Below, piece after piece: positions 37,757 through 48,387 of a stretch of DNA of 64,000 nucleotides; position 1 is the first letter of the stretch, and every line of letters begins with the position of its first letter. The notes beneath the pieces are model-generated. The model had not been told where the DNA came from, did no database searches, and saw only the letters and a list, made by a program, of their open reading frames with translations. The DNA is from Rosellinia necatrix (Eukaryota; Ascomycota; Sordariomycetes; Xylariales; Xylariaceae), in the NCBI GenBank assembly GCA_021209875.1, contig JAGYVD010000002.1, positions 5,456,001 through 5,520,000 of the forward strand, read 5' to 3'. Made by a program: the position numbers and the translations under genes.

Positions 37757-40050
37757 GGTTGATTAACAAGGAATCCGCTTGCAAGTCAGAACACCGCAGA
37801 AGCGTTGTGAACAACAGACAAGAAGGGAGGGGGGAAGGGAGGGAAACGAGTGCAAGTGAACTCGATGAACAAAGAGTAACCTCCAACCCTCTTTATCAAG
37901 AAGAGCAGGATGGGTTGTTATCTCCCTTTTGTACCCTTGGCTCCGGATTCGTCTATGACAGCAACATCGCGTGCGCAGACGATGCAACTCGACCTCGGAA
38001 TCACGCATATCGCAAGCAAGGATTCGAACCCATCCCTCCTCCCCTGTATGTGCGGGCGAGGTCCCAAATGATAACCAGAACAGCTTCCGTTGTAGTATTA
38101 GACCGCCACGCTGGCAGGGTTTCTTGTTGGGTCGCTAAGGAACCCCACGATATGAGCTTGGCAGGGGAAATCCACTCCCATGCCGTCACCGCGGGCCAAG
38201 AGTTACGCCAAGATGGATAACACGGGTTGCGCGATGCTGGACTAGACCAATTAGTGTAACCCAATCCGCATGTGTCGTCCTGCCGGCAAAATGTCTTCCT
38301 GCACGCGTTAGCTGTCCTGTGTCCAGTTGCTTCATTGCGGGGACGGATGAGCCTCGACGACGGTAGGGCTACTCACATACCAATGTGAGGTATAACTATC
38401 CCGAGATATAGCGTCGTCGACCAGAGCTTGTTTCATTCCGCGGTGTACCATACAACTCAACATTTACGCCTGCAACCCTCTATTCACACAATATACAACT
38501 ATAATAAGAATATGAATGCTACTAGAGAAGCAGTCAGAATTCATCTAAATATTACATAGTATGAGCTAAGGGCTGATAGTTCAGGAACAATACTGGCCGC
38601 ACCCCTCTCACATTCCTAACGTGGTTTGGATATCTAGTGTCGCGACTGACGCTTGCAGAGGGCCAAGAACCTAGGTTGGGTAAGTTAACCTTTCAGTCCA
38701 GAACGCTGACAGAGCAATGGGCCAGAACTAAAAAAGGTCTACACTCCAGTAGAGAGTAGGATCTTAGTTTTGTATGAGCGCCCTTTCCACGACTTATTAT
38801 TTCAAATGTTAAAGCTTGCTAAGAGTGAATCCCCATATCGTTCGGCAGCTCATCCGACCGACGATCCACCACGGCAGGCATAGAATATTGGAAGCTTACA
38901 GCCTCAAATTTCACTTGAAGAAAGACCTCCCTATTGTGGAAAAGCATACCGGGCGGCTAGGTCAGCTGTCCCCATCTCTCGCGCTTGGCAAGCGCCATAT
39001 AGTTATGTAATATGCAACGAGGCACGGTGCATACCCGGATGGATAGATAGACCATCAGAAGTTAGAACAGACCGGGCTTGAAAGACGAACCGCTCTCCCG
39101 GTCTACACGGTTTGTACTGCGGGACTGAAGACCTCCGAGGCATTCAGCGCGTCCAGACCGCCGATGCTTCTTGGCACACCCAGACAGGCATTTCTCTCCG
39201 CACATCTCTGCACTAAATTAGTGTACCTGGCCGGGCCTGCCCTGGGCTCGGGAATGCGCATGGGCACAGGAGTGCACGACAGCGTTACATCGTAGGAGCA
39301 AAGACCTCGCGAAGTGGGAGACACGACAATAACCATTCCCGTATCCTTATCATAGGAGGGGAAATATAGACACCCTCATACGCTTTCCTGCAACCTGACC
39401 ATGTTAACCAGATAACAGTGCCAGAAAGCGGCCGTCTCCCTATCTCGAGACACGGTGCAGCACAATATTATCGCACTTGATGCCGCTGTGCCCAATTGAG
39501 GGTAATCTATATAAAGTGCATCATCCAATGCGGTCGTAGGCTATGGAAGAAAGCCGACATCTCGTCCGTTGGACCGGTGTCCGAGACTTGTCGATCCATG
39601 GTTTGGGCCTACGAGCTATCCGCTTCCGAACGCACAGCGGAACGCCACGCGCGAGCAACACGGGCGAAAATTACCCGAGCGCAGACATACATACATGATG
39701 TGGAAAGACGAGTGATGAGCAAATATCCAGCACATTACATTAGGCTAATGTGCCATACTCGCTTGGCCAACCGCCTCCCCCGCTGCCAGTCTCAAGTATA
39801 CGAATATACGAGAGCAAGTTTGTTTGTGATGTGATGTTTACATCTTATCTATCTAGCTCAACAAAACATGCGAAAAGCTGAATTGGCAATCGACTGTATA
39901 CGCTAACTATGCACGAAGGGGCTCCGAATTGTAGCAAAAAGCAGGCTCAAAACTGACTCGCATCCATATACTTCCATCTCTGGGGAGCCCGCGGCGAGAT
40001 CCTGCCGGGGACAGATACATAATTTACCATGAGACTGATCCCTTCTCCGA
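37757..40050. other. Intergenic region upstream of the protease
   Basis: No gene is supported. A TTCGAA-centred word near 38021 looks like a tRNA B box on the minus strand, but no cloverleaf fits around it. A 112-codon frame at 39496-39834 (+) lacks an ATG at its start and has no recognisable motif. Confidence 0.6.
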
Positions 40051-41239
40051 CTACTGTGCCAGCTGCCAACGATACGTCCCCCAATCGACGATGCTATTTT
40101 CGCGGGTGAGCATGCCCTCACGGAGCGATGGGCGGGGATCTACTCTACTCACCTCCATACCCGATCAATCTTGCCGTCCCGGAAGGCGTAGGTAACGTAC
40201 TCGCAGAAATGAACTAGAAAGAAGAAACGGGCACCATCAGCACACCGAGCCACCGAAGAGGTAGGACCAAAAAAAAAAAAAAAAAAAAAAGAGAAAATAA
40301 CAAGAAAGAGAAAAGGATAGAAAGAAAAGAGAACCCCCACCACTGCGCCCCGTGGGTTTCGCGCCGGCCAGCTCGCCCGTCGGGGTGCCGCTGAAGCGGA
40401 GGCGCGCGGCGACGCGCTGGGCGACCTCGTCGGCGACGAGGATGTCGACGCCGAACACGATGTCCGGGACGGCGGCGAGGGTCTGCTGGATCAGCGCGCG
40501 GTACCCGTCGAGGGACAGGCGGGTGGCGTTGTGCGTGACGTGGTCGTGGCAGAAGCGCGGCAGGCCCGCCGCCGTCGCCGTCGCCCGCGCGTTGATGCAC
40601 CCGATGTACGCGCGGTACGTGCTCTCGAGCTCGGACGTCGACAGCCTCCGCTGGCCCCCGCCATCGCCATCGCCGTCGCCGTTGCCGCGTTCTTCTCTCC
40701 CCCGCGCTATTGGCGGCGCTCGTCGTCGTCGGCGCCGCGATGTCGTAGTAGCTGCGCAGCAGCTCCGCGTCCGTCGCGTACCCGGGCTCCGCCGGCCGCG
40801 GCTGTCGCGCCACCACCGTCTCGGGTATCATGCTGATTATGCTCAGCTCCGTGATCCGCCCGTCCTCGATCCGCAGGATGTACTGCTCCATCAGCCTGAT
40901 GGTCCGGCCGCCTTCACCCTCCCCTTCCCCTACCCCTTCCCCTTCCCCTTCCCCTACCCCTTCCCGACCCCCGCCCCCATCTTCGTCCCGGTCGCGGCCG
41001 GCCAGCCGTATGGTCCCGAGGCTCGTGGCGCCGAGGTACCCCGTCGCGCGGTCCGCCGTGACGGCGTTGGCGTCGACGCGCAGCGTCCCCGCGCGGCCGA
41101 CCAGCGCCCCGAACGCCGCCGCGTTCGCCACGTTCTCCTCGTTGAGGTTCAGCGGGAACCGCACCGGCAGCGACGCCCAGCGCTCCGCGTTGATGCACTC
41201 GATGAAGTCGTCGAAGACGGCCTCGATGGTCGCGGGCAT
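40051..41239 (-). CDS. Tandem SnoaL/NTF2-like protein with low-complexity insert and apparent frame break
   Basis: The 3' structure is clear. Coding DNA down to 40341 is spliced to exons 40153-40213 and 40051-40093 (introns of 127 and 59 nt), giving ...GRSVHFCEYVTYAFRDGKIDRVWSIVDW... and a TAG stop, a typical SnoaL-like C-terminus. The ATG at 41239 starts a first SnoaL-like half (FDDFIECINAERWASLPV ... LMEQYILRIEDGRITEL). It is interrupted at residues about 82-112 by a Gly/Glu/Asp-rich insert flanked by a duplicated TIRL. The second half (STSELESTYRAYIGCINARA, FCHDHVTHNATRLSLDGYR) lies in another frame: 41239-40341 is 899 nt, one more than continuity allows. The break falls within about 40645-40735, near GATGGC-type repeats. 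The family includes polyketide cyclases and ester-cyclase-like proteins. The substrate is unknown. Confidence 0.75.
40270..40290. repeat. Poly-A run within an intron
   Basis: About 21 consecutive A on the plus strand. On the coding strand it is a poly-T run just upstream of the 3' splice site of the 127-nt intron of the SnoaL-like gene, compatible with a polypyrimidine tract. Confidence 0.85.
40913..40973 (-). repeat. G-rich tandem repeat inside the SnoaL-like gene
   Basis: On the coding (minus) strand the tract is a series of GGGGAA and GGGGTA units with many G-runs of three to four, encoding alternating Gly and Glu with occasional Val. It meets the simple rule for G-quadruplex potential (more than four G-runs with very short loops) and forms part of the insert in the first SnoaL domain. 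Confidence 0.85.
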
Positions 41240-42041
41240 TTTTATTTTATTTTTTTTTTATTTTTTTTTATTTTTATTTTTTTTTTGGTTGGAAGTCGGC
41301 GGGACACGCGTGCGAAGTTGTATTTATGAAGATAAACAACTAAGTAAATAAATAAATAAATAAATAGTATGATGGAGAGGACGGCAAGAAAAAGAAATAG
41401 AAGTTGGTTAGTTATTTAGTTTATTAAATATAAACACTACGATGTTGTGACAATGGAGAAGTATTATTTTTATTTTTATTTTTATTTCCCCCCCAGGTAT
41501 GTATGATTCATGGATTGATTATTCGGATGCGACGGGATCTACGTCAACAGTGCAACCCTTTTCGGTTCATCCTTGGGAAAGCTAGGCTATTTTACGCTAT
41601 CTAAGTTTAGACATCTCGAAGCGCCATGGAAGGGCGTGATGTGACGGGGTTAAGGGGGATGGAAGATGCGCAAAGCGCAAAACGTGACCGGATCGACATG
41701 AGCTGATATATCAATTTTTTTTTTTAACCCTTCTCCTTCCTTTTTCCCCCTTGTTGTTGTTGTTTTTGCCTCCCGCCCCATGTTGCAACCAACCCCCTCC
41801 ATGACTTTCTCCGTTTCATCACTTCTTCACTCACCGCTTTTTTTTTTTTTTTGCGCGCACTTTGTTTCTCGAAAATGTTTTTTCGATTTTATTTATATAT
41901 AGGTAGGTATGTATTGGCAGTTAGATAGACCGTAGGGCCAACTGCCTGGCACGTGCGATGACGATAGTTAAAGGCATGGGCAAGGGTCGCGTTTCCAGGG
42001 TCCTCCTCCCCCGTCCCCCCTTCCCCTTGTCCCGCACGGCT
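41240..42041. other. Intergenic region between the SnoaL-like and esterase genes
   Basis: No gene. Immediately upstream of the SnoaL-like ATG is a run of T/A homopolymers (41241-41286), then AATA repeats near 41345-41367 and several poly-T runs (about 41715-41726, 41840-41852). It should contain the SnoaL-like promoter and the esterase 3' end. Confidence 0.65.
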
Positions 42042-43453
42042 TCACGAGAGTAGTTCCTTGGCGACCTCGGGCGTGGTCATGAACGCGATGCCCTCCCTCC
42101 TCCACGTGTCGTCCTCGACCCAGTTCTCGGTCGCGTTCAGGACCATATTCTTCGGGCTGTCGAGGTCGTAGGCCGGCCAGTGTGGGAGCCACTCGGCCGT
42201 CTGTGCCAGTGCCTGTGCCCCGGCGGCGGTGTCGGCGTCGGTATCGGTGTCGGCCCTCACCTTGTTAGGATCGAGATGGTTGACGAAGCCGATGTAGGCC
42301 CGGCCGATGGCGCGGGCGAGGCGCGCGTGGCTGTCGTACGCCGGGCTCGGGCCCAGCAGGCCCGAGATGTTCTGGAAGCTGAAGGCGACGTTGACGAAGT
42401 GCTTGACGCCGTCCCACTCGCCGCCGTCCCACGGGCGCTGGTCGAAGCGGTAGCTGTACACGGGCAGGCCGGCGCCGGCGTACAGCTCGGCCATGCGCCG
42501 CCGGCCCGAGACCATGACTAGGTCCCCGCCGAGGGCCGCCGCCCGCCGCCACATGGCGCCGCGCGTCGGGTGCCGCGTGCAGTTGGTGATGGCGTACGGC
42601 GGCGCGTCGCACGGGTCGTCCGGGTACAGCGCCAGCAGCCGCCGCACGGTCGGCGGCGTCAGCGCGTACCCGCGCCACGCGAAGACGGCGTCGAACAGCT
42701 GCTCCTCCGTCTCCAGCGTCCCCGAGACGGCGAACCCCTCGTCCGTGTTGGCGCCCACGAGGATCGGCACCCGCGCGTGCCGGCCCGCGCGCATCAGCTG
42801 GCTCGGGTACCCCGTCAGGAACTCCCCGTCGAGCAGCGGGTTCCAGACGACGCTCGGGTGCGCGGCGAAGAGGGCGTCGCCGTCGACGCGGCGCAGGCAG
42901 GCCAGCTGGTCCGCCGACGTGCCGCCCCAGCAGCCGACGGTGCGCGTCAGGTTCTCGGCCGCCGCCGCGTACCACGACAGCGTCTCGACCTGGGCCCCCG
43001 TGGGCCCGCCGCTCTCGAGGATGGCGCCGCGGAACAGCGGCCCCTCCTTGTCGTCGTCGTCGTCGTCTTCCCCACGGTCGTCCCCACGGCCGCCGTGCGC
43101 GAAGAGGTGGTACGCGATGCTCTGGGCGCCGGCGCTCTCGCCCCACAGGACGACGCGGGCCGGGTCGCCCCCGAAGGCGGCGATGTTCTCGCGCACCCAG
43201 TGCAGCGCGAGCCGCTGGTCGCGGAGCCCCGCGTTGCTCGAGCCCTCGGCGAGCAGCGCCGGCGTCTGCAGGAACCCCCACTGCCCGAGCCGGTAGTTCA
43301 TGCTCACGGCCAGCACCGGCTGCCCGGACTCCTGCCCCACCCGCACGATCCCCGACAGGTTGTACTGCGGGTCCGCCGTGCTGCCGGCGTAGAGGCCGCC
43401 GCCGTAGATCCAGACCAGCACCGGGAGAAGCTCTTTCGTCGTCGTCGTCGTCG

Positions 43454-43492
<39 letters not shown>

Positions 43493-43834
43493 GGGCTGGT
43501 CGGACGACGTTGATCGTGAGGCAGTCCTCCGAGAGCTCGAAGTTCTGCCCGTACTGCATGCAGCTGTAGCCGTACCGCGTCGCGCTCCGGACCCCGTCGA
43601 AGGACGCGTTCAGGGGCTGCGGCCGCCGGTACCGCAGCGGGCCCAACGGTGGCTGCGCGTACGGAATCCCCAGGAACACGTCCTGGTCCCAGCCTGCCAG
43701 GTAGCGGCCCTCGTACGTGCCGTTGAGGGTCTTGGCCGTCGGGGCCGCGCGGGCCGGCGTCGATGCGACGGCCGGGCGCGAGAGAGCAGCATCGCCGCCG
43801 TTGCGGCGGCGACGGACAGGAATGGCACCTTCAT
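42042..43834 (-). CDS. Secreted type-B carboxylesterase/lipase with frame break in the leader
   Basis: Alpha/beta-hydrolase of the carboxylesterase B family, hydrolysing carboxylic esters. One main exon contains VFLGIPYAQPPLGPLRY, SEDCLTINVV, the oxyanion region WIYGGGLYAGS, the nucleophile elbow VVLWGESAGAQS, the acid in GANTDEGF and the His in GVKHFVNVAFSFQN. All catalytic residues are present. The only convincing start is the ATG at 43834, opening a signal peptide MKVPFLSVAAATAAMLLSR, but it lies in a different frame from the mature enzyme. The mature frame (AVASTPARAAPTAKTLNG...) is open upstream without any ATG. A one-base discrepancy near 43755-43785 would join them. A splice from after the second codon to the AG before ACCCTCAACGG keeps frame but deletes the leader. 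A run of 18 Thr is encoded by ACA/ACG repeats (43437-43490). Confidence 0.82.
43437..43490 (-). repeat. ACA/ACG trinucleotide repeat encoding 18 threonines
   Basis: Fifty-four nt of pure triplet repeat within the esterase, between the SEDCLTINVV motif and the WIYGGG oxyanion-loop region. It probably lies in a surface loop and is likely to vary in length between strains. Confidence 0.9.
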
Positions 43835-44292
43835 TATTAGAATGCCTTATGATTCGCCCTGGAGACCGCCTGATCGTTCCTCATACTGCGGAGGGGGCTT
43901 CGCTTGAGGGTGGCTATGGGCTTAGGATTATATCATATATAAGTAGTGAAAGAAACCCTGTAGACGACAAGTTCCAATTGCATCCCCTGATTGGAGGAAG
44001 AATGGGACGCATCACGAGATCTACTGCACCGAGCCGACATCCCCGGACGTGCAGGTAATTGCCTTGCGGGGTAGTATGGGGTATTTCCCGGGGGGAGGAG
44101 TATTGTTTTGTCGACTGTAAGGGTTAAAAGTTCTATTGTTGAGGTTTTAATTCCCGCAGCCGGTGACATGAGAGCGGCTGAAAAGGGCTACCACCATAGA
44201 TATAGACGCTCACATCATGGCTGACAACTCTCAATTAATGATAATACTAAGGGCTATCGTAAGGGGTATCACAAATTCTGTCCCATTGCCGC
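43835..44292. other. Intergenic region upstream of the esterase
   Basis: About 460 nt without a supportable gene. It includes the presumptive esterase promoter and the 3' end of the FAD oxidase transcript. Confidence 0.65.
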
Positions 44293-45951
44293 CTATGACG
44301 CCTTCTTTGTGGGCCTTACGCTCTGTGGGTTGTGGAATATGTCGTCGGGATCGAAAACAGCCTTGATGGACTCCAGCCTGTCTAGATTCGGACCCCAGTA
44401 CGACTGCTGAGGATTCGCCAAGGAAGGGTCGACATAACCGGGATAGGTGGTGAGATCCCGCGGTGTCGAGTCCTGGATGGTATCGATGAGGCCGCTCATA
44501 AAATCCTTCGTCTGTTTGGCCAGGATGGGGATGCCAATACCATACCCTTGGCAGAACATGATCTTGTCCCGGTGCGAATAGGCCGTGGCATTCATGGGGA
44601 TATCGCTGATCGCCCCTCCCGTGGCATCGAAGATCAGAAACCATAAGAGTGTGCCGCGGTTCGTATTATCGAGGTAGTTCATAACTTTCGCAATCGCGTC
44701 CTCGGAGAGGGTCTCGTCGGCCGTGAACGCTAAGCTCCGGACCGTGAAGGCCGTGTGGATCTCCGAGAGGGCAAGGGCGGCATCTTGAGCTTGTTGGGCG
44801 ATGACGGCGAGCCAATCACCAATAACGACCGATACCTTTCCCGTCGGGATTTTCTCGGGGATGCCGGATGCCTTCCACTCCTCTTCCGTCCCGTAGAAGG
44901 TGGCGGTGATGATGACTCCAAGTTCGTGGGCGACGAATTCGGTGCCGAACCTTCGGTCGAGATCGGGGTCGGAGATGAGATCCTGCCATTGCTTGAAGAC
45001 GGGCACCATGTCGGCATGCTTCCCGAGCGTGAGCGAGTATGAATATTGTATCACATTTCCAGGTTCCGGGTGTGTCTTCATGATAAACTTGGTGATTATC
45101 CCAAACCCGGCGCCAGCCCCTTTCAGCGCCTGTCCAGAGTCAGTCTCGGGGTCCGCGCGCTTCAGAGTCGGTAAGGTAGACTTACGAAGAAAAGATCGGG
45201 GTTCTCGGTATTGCTGGCACGCTTGATAGACCCATCCGCGGTGACAACCTCGACCTCCATGACATGATCCAGACAGGATCCCCACATGCGCGACGACGGG
45301 CCTAGCCCTCCCTATATAATAGAGTGAGTATTGATACCTGTTGGGGGTTGGGCTGTATTTACGATTGTGGCGTGACCACCAATCCCGACCCCAGGGCAAG
45401 TTCCATGAGATATGGCCCTCTTTCCGCTATCGTGTAGCTTCTTGGTTACGTCGGAGAGCCTGGTACCGCCTCCTATCGTAGCCTGCCATGTCTTCGTGTC
45501 CATGGAGAAATCTTGCATCTTCTGCAAATCGATCACCAACGCTCCATCATCGCCACCCAGACCTATCATCGCAAATTAGACTCGAACGTCTCTCCTACCT
45601 ATAGACATTAGTTTGAGGGCCAGTGATCACATACCGTAGTTTCTATTGCTGGTTAGTAGTGTCCAAAAATAGTGGTGGTGTTGAGGGGAGTGTCCCTTAC
45701 GCGTAGGAATGACCACCTGACCTTGGCTGGACTTTGATGCTGTTGGCCGCGGCGCATTTCACGAAGCCGGATACATCTTCGGCTGTTCGGGGGTGGGTTA
45801 CCGCTATCGGCGTGACGGGAAGGTCGAGGTTATATCGATTGACCCAGGTGATCTGGTAGAGCGGGTTATCGGGATAGGCAACGCAGTCGCTGCGGCCATT
45901 GCACACGGCGTCGAGGCACGTTGCCAAGGGGCTACTCGGGGACTGGCCCAT
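44293..45951 (-). CDS. FAD-linked oxidase of the berberine-bridge-enzyme type, bicovalent flavin
   Basis: Six exons (45701-45951, an 8-nt microexon 45635-45642, 45363-45562, 45186-45311, 44293-45129; introns of 58, 72, 51 and 56 nt) encode 473 residues. Counted strictly this is five coding exons including the microexon. It has an FAD-binding PCMH domain (about 40-210) with PRSGGHSYANYGLGG, where His81 is the expected 8-alpha-linked FAD residue. Cys142 in SHGTCPGVGIGGHATIGG is the expected 6-S-cysteinyl residue. The C-terminal BBE segment has LESIKAVFDPDDIFHNPQSV. No signal peptide is visible (MGQSPSSPLATCLDAVC), so an intracellular role is likely. Family members oxidise sugars, alkaloids or polyketide intermediates; the substrate here is unknown. 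The ATG is at 45951. The frame upstream begins at TTG. Confidence 0.92.
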
Positions 45952-48387
45952 ATCGATGCTTTTATAGAGCCGTTGTATAACGGGTAGACCGGGGCTTGTC
46001 AATACTTGGAGGTTGACACTCGAGAGACTCCTGTAGCAAGGGCGGCTCGGGGTCTGCGTATACAACCACCCCGATAAATGATGCTCTCGTTACCTGCCTA
46101 GTCTATCTATTTACCTAACTTATCCAGCTTGGTAGGTAAGGTACTAGCGAGCGTTGCGAGCCGGATGAGAAGGAGGTAGAGAAGGTAGAGTAAGACCGAC
46201 CTAGGACACTCGCCCCCTCCCAAGGTCTTTATATCTAATCAAAGAGGCGCCCGAGTGCACCGGGAAGCACACGCACGCACGTAGGTAGTGTAGGTAGTAG
46301 CGGTTCTTGGGCCAAGCAGGCTCAACTACTACAAGAGAATTGGCGGCCACATTGGATGTAGTGTACAGACGTGGGCTTGTGCAGGAGTCCATGTAACCAG
46401 GTCCGATAGCCCCTGATCGCCTCCCTCAAGGGAAGGGTAGGGTGTGATTTACCCGTTCGTTCACACAGCCCTGCCTTGCCCTGTGCCAATGGTGTGTGCC
46501 GATGTGGTGGCTCACATCCGGAGCTGCAACCTGGATCCCTTATGACGATCGTGGTATCATGGCCCCCTGCAACACCCTCGCTGTCGATGCGCGCGCTGCT
46601 AGGGTGGTATTAACGTCATATGAGTTGGGCTTAGTTTGTTTGCTATGGTGCTGGCTGGCCACATACATACACTACCTGCGTGAACAAGTGCTACATACTA
46701 CCTAGGTATGTAGGTAGTGTTTGCAGGCCTTTGGAAGCGTGTGAAAGCCTTGGTGTTTGCGGGAGCAGATCCGTTTGCTATCGAGTGCTTCTGCGCACAC
46801 TCATTCACTCATTCTAATAGTTAGTTACATTCGGTAGGTAGTTAGCCATTATTGTTATTATGATTGTTATTATGATTGCTATTCTTTTATGATACCCTGC
46901 ATGTAAGTACTTAATTAGCCAGCTTGCCGTAGTGCAGCCAGTACTTTCACTTCTCCGGGTCGCCTTACATCCCTGGCCGTCCGAGTCCTTCGATCCTTGG
47001 GTCGCAATGCACTATTGCAACTAATCATATTGCCTAGACGGCTTCCAATTTGAAGTTTTATAACCAGGATGCCGGAACTTGCCATGGCGAATTCTTGGCC
47101 ACTAATACATGTGGGGGGCAACTCGCTTGTGGCATTTGCAACCAGCCAATGAAAGGATCATCCAACGGTCTGAAATCCTCATTCGTACAAACACCTTTCC
47201 GCCTTATTCAGTTAGGTGCCCGTCCAGTTCAACGCTGGTCGCGTGACGAAGTTTACATCATGCGAGGTGTATGTAATAGGCGAGAGGCATATCGTGATAT
47301 TACACTTGGTCACGAATTGGAGGAGATGCGTTCGGTTGTAAGTCAGTTGACGCCTCTCGGAGGAGGGAAAGGGGGGATTAATAGGTAACATATAAATAAT
47401 GCCGTCACACCTTCGGGACGTGGCCAACGCGTGGCAATATCGACGCGTGTCTGGCACTTTGAGAATATCATGCGATAGGCCAGCCAGCCCGGCACTCGAA
47501 GCACGCAAGTCGGCGCAGGTAGATAATGCCTGTCTGATCGATATTCGAGTATCGAACTGTATGTAATTCTTGAATGATGAAAAGTGTTGCCTCTGATCTC
47601 TGATACTGATACTGACTCCCAGACGGGGAGGTTGAATCAGTATGAATATGAGTACAATTTGGCATGACTTGCATGTCCCCATTTATCCTTTCGTACAAAG
47701 AAAACATGACTCGGGTCGCGTGGTAACGCTGCTCGACCCTGATCCGAAGGCTTGTAAACCCAACCCACGAAGGAAACCGAATACGATTGAGGTTGGCAAT
47801 GTGTGCTTCCCTCCTTCGCGTTTCAACTAGGCTTTCTGATTGGCTCCTCCAACCGCTTTACCTAGGTAAGGTAGTTAGTTATGTGACCTACCTACTCCAG
47901 ATAAATACATATATCCATGCAACCCCGCAGTGGGACGCAGGCCAGTATTTCGGGTCTGTTCGGGTAGGCCTATGTTCGGGAACCCCTCATCGCTAGAACT
48001 CATCCTCTCTGTGATTTTGGAGTGGCCCTGCGGGGATAGTACGGAAGTAGGGTTCGGCACTGCAGAGTTCCGCGGCAGTAATATACGGTACTGCCTTGAT
48101 GGTCGGTCTGGCTAGCACCATCATCTCAAACGTTGCGGTATCGCAGTCATGTCTCGCCGCGCTTATTTAGCCTCCTAGGCCTTCTAGAAGCTATCCCATT
48201 CCCGCCTTCTGCTTTCCCCCTTCCCCGCCTCAATCGATAGTCATATCTAATCCTCGAATTGCCAGCTGGCCGCGCTGCCGAAACGATAGAGCAATCCTCC
48301 AATCTTGACCGGTATTCTTTCTTGAAATTTGCTAGACATAGATCTTAAGACTATTCATGCGAGTGTTTCTCCGTCTTGAATCGCACC
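45952..48387. other. Intergenic region between divergent FAD oxidase and ThDP enzyme genes
   Basis: The two flanking genes diverge from this 2.4-kb region, so it should contain both promoters. A TACCTAGGTA-type inverted word lies near 46691-46715 and a perfect TTACCTAGGTAA at 47858-47869. Other frames (for example 47050-47388 +) show no family motif. Confidence 0.65.
47858..47869. repeat. 12-nt palindrome TTACCTAGGTAA
   Basis: Perfect palindrome in the divergent promoter region, about 520 nt upstream of the ThDP enzyme ATG. It belongs to the same motif class as the palindromes at 12496-12517 and 53956-54006. Confidence 0.8.

Noticed and set aside
38005..38075. tRNA-like GGTTCGAATCC word on the minus strand
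   Set aside because: The B-box-like word is present, but the T-stem does not pair beyond two or three bases and no A box, anticodon stem or acceptor stem fits at the right distances.
39496..39834. Plus-strand frame of 112 codons
   Set aside because: It starts at TTG and has no recognisable motif. It is more likely random open sequence.
40352..41329. Plus-strand open frame of 325 codons across the SnoaL-like gene
   Set aside because: Same GC-rich shadow effect. The translation is Arg/Pro-rich with Phe runs from T homopolymers.
42570..43907. Plus-strand open frame of 445 codons across the esterase gene
   Set aside because: Very high GC suppresses stop codons in all frames. The translation is Arg/Val/Pro-rich without motifs, whereas the minus strand carries all esterase catalytic motifs.
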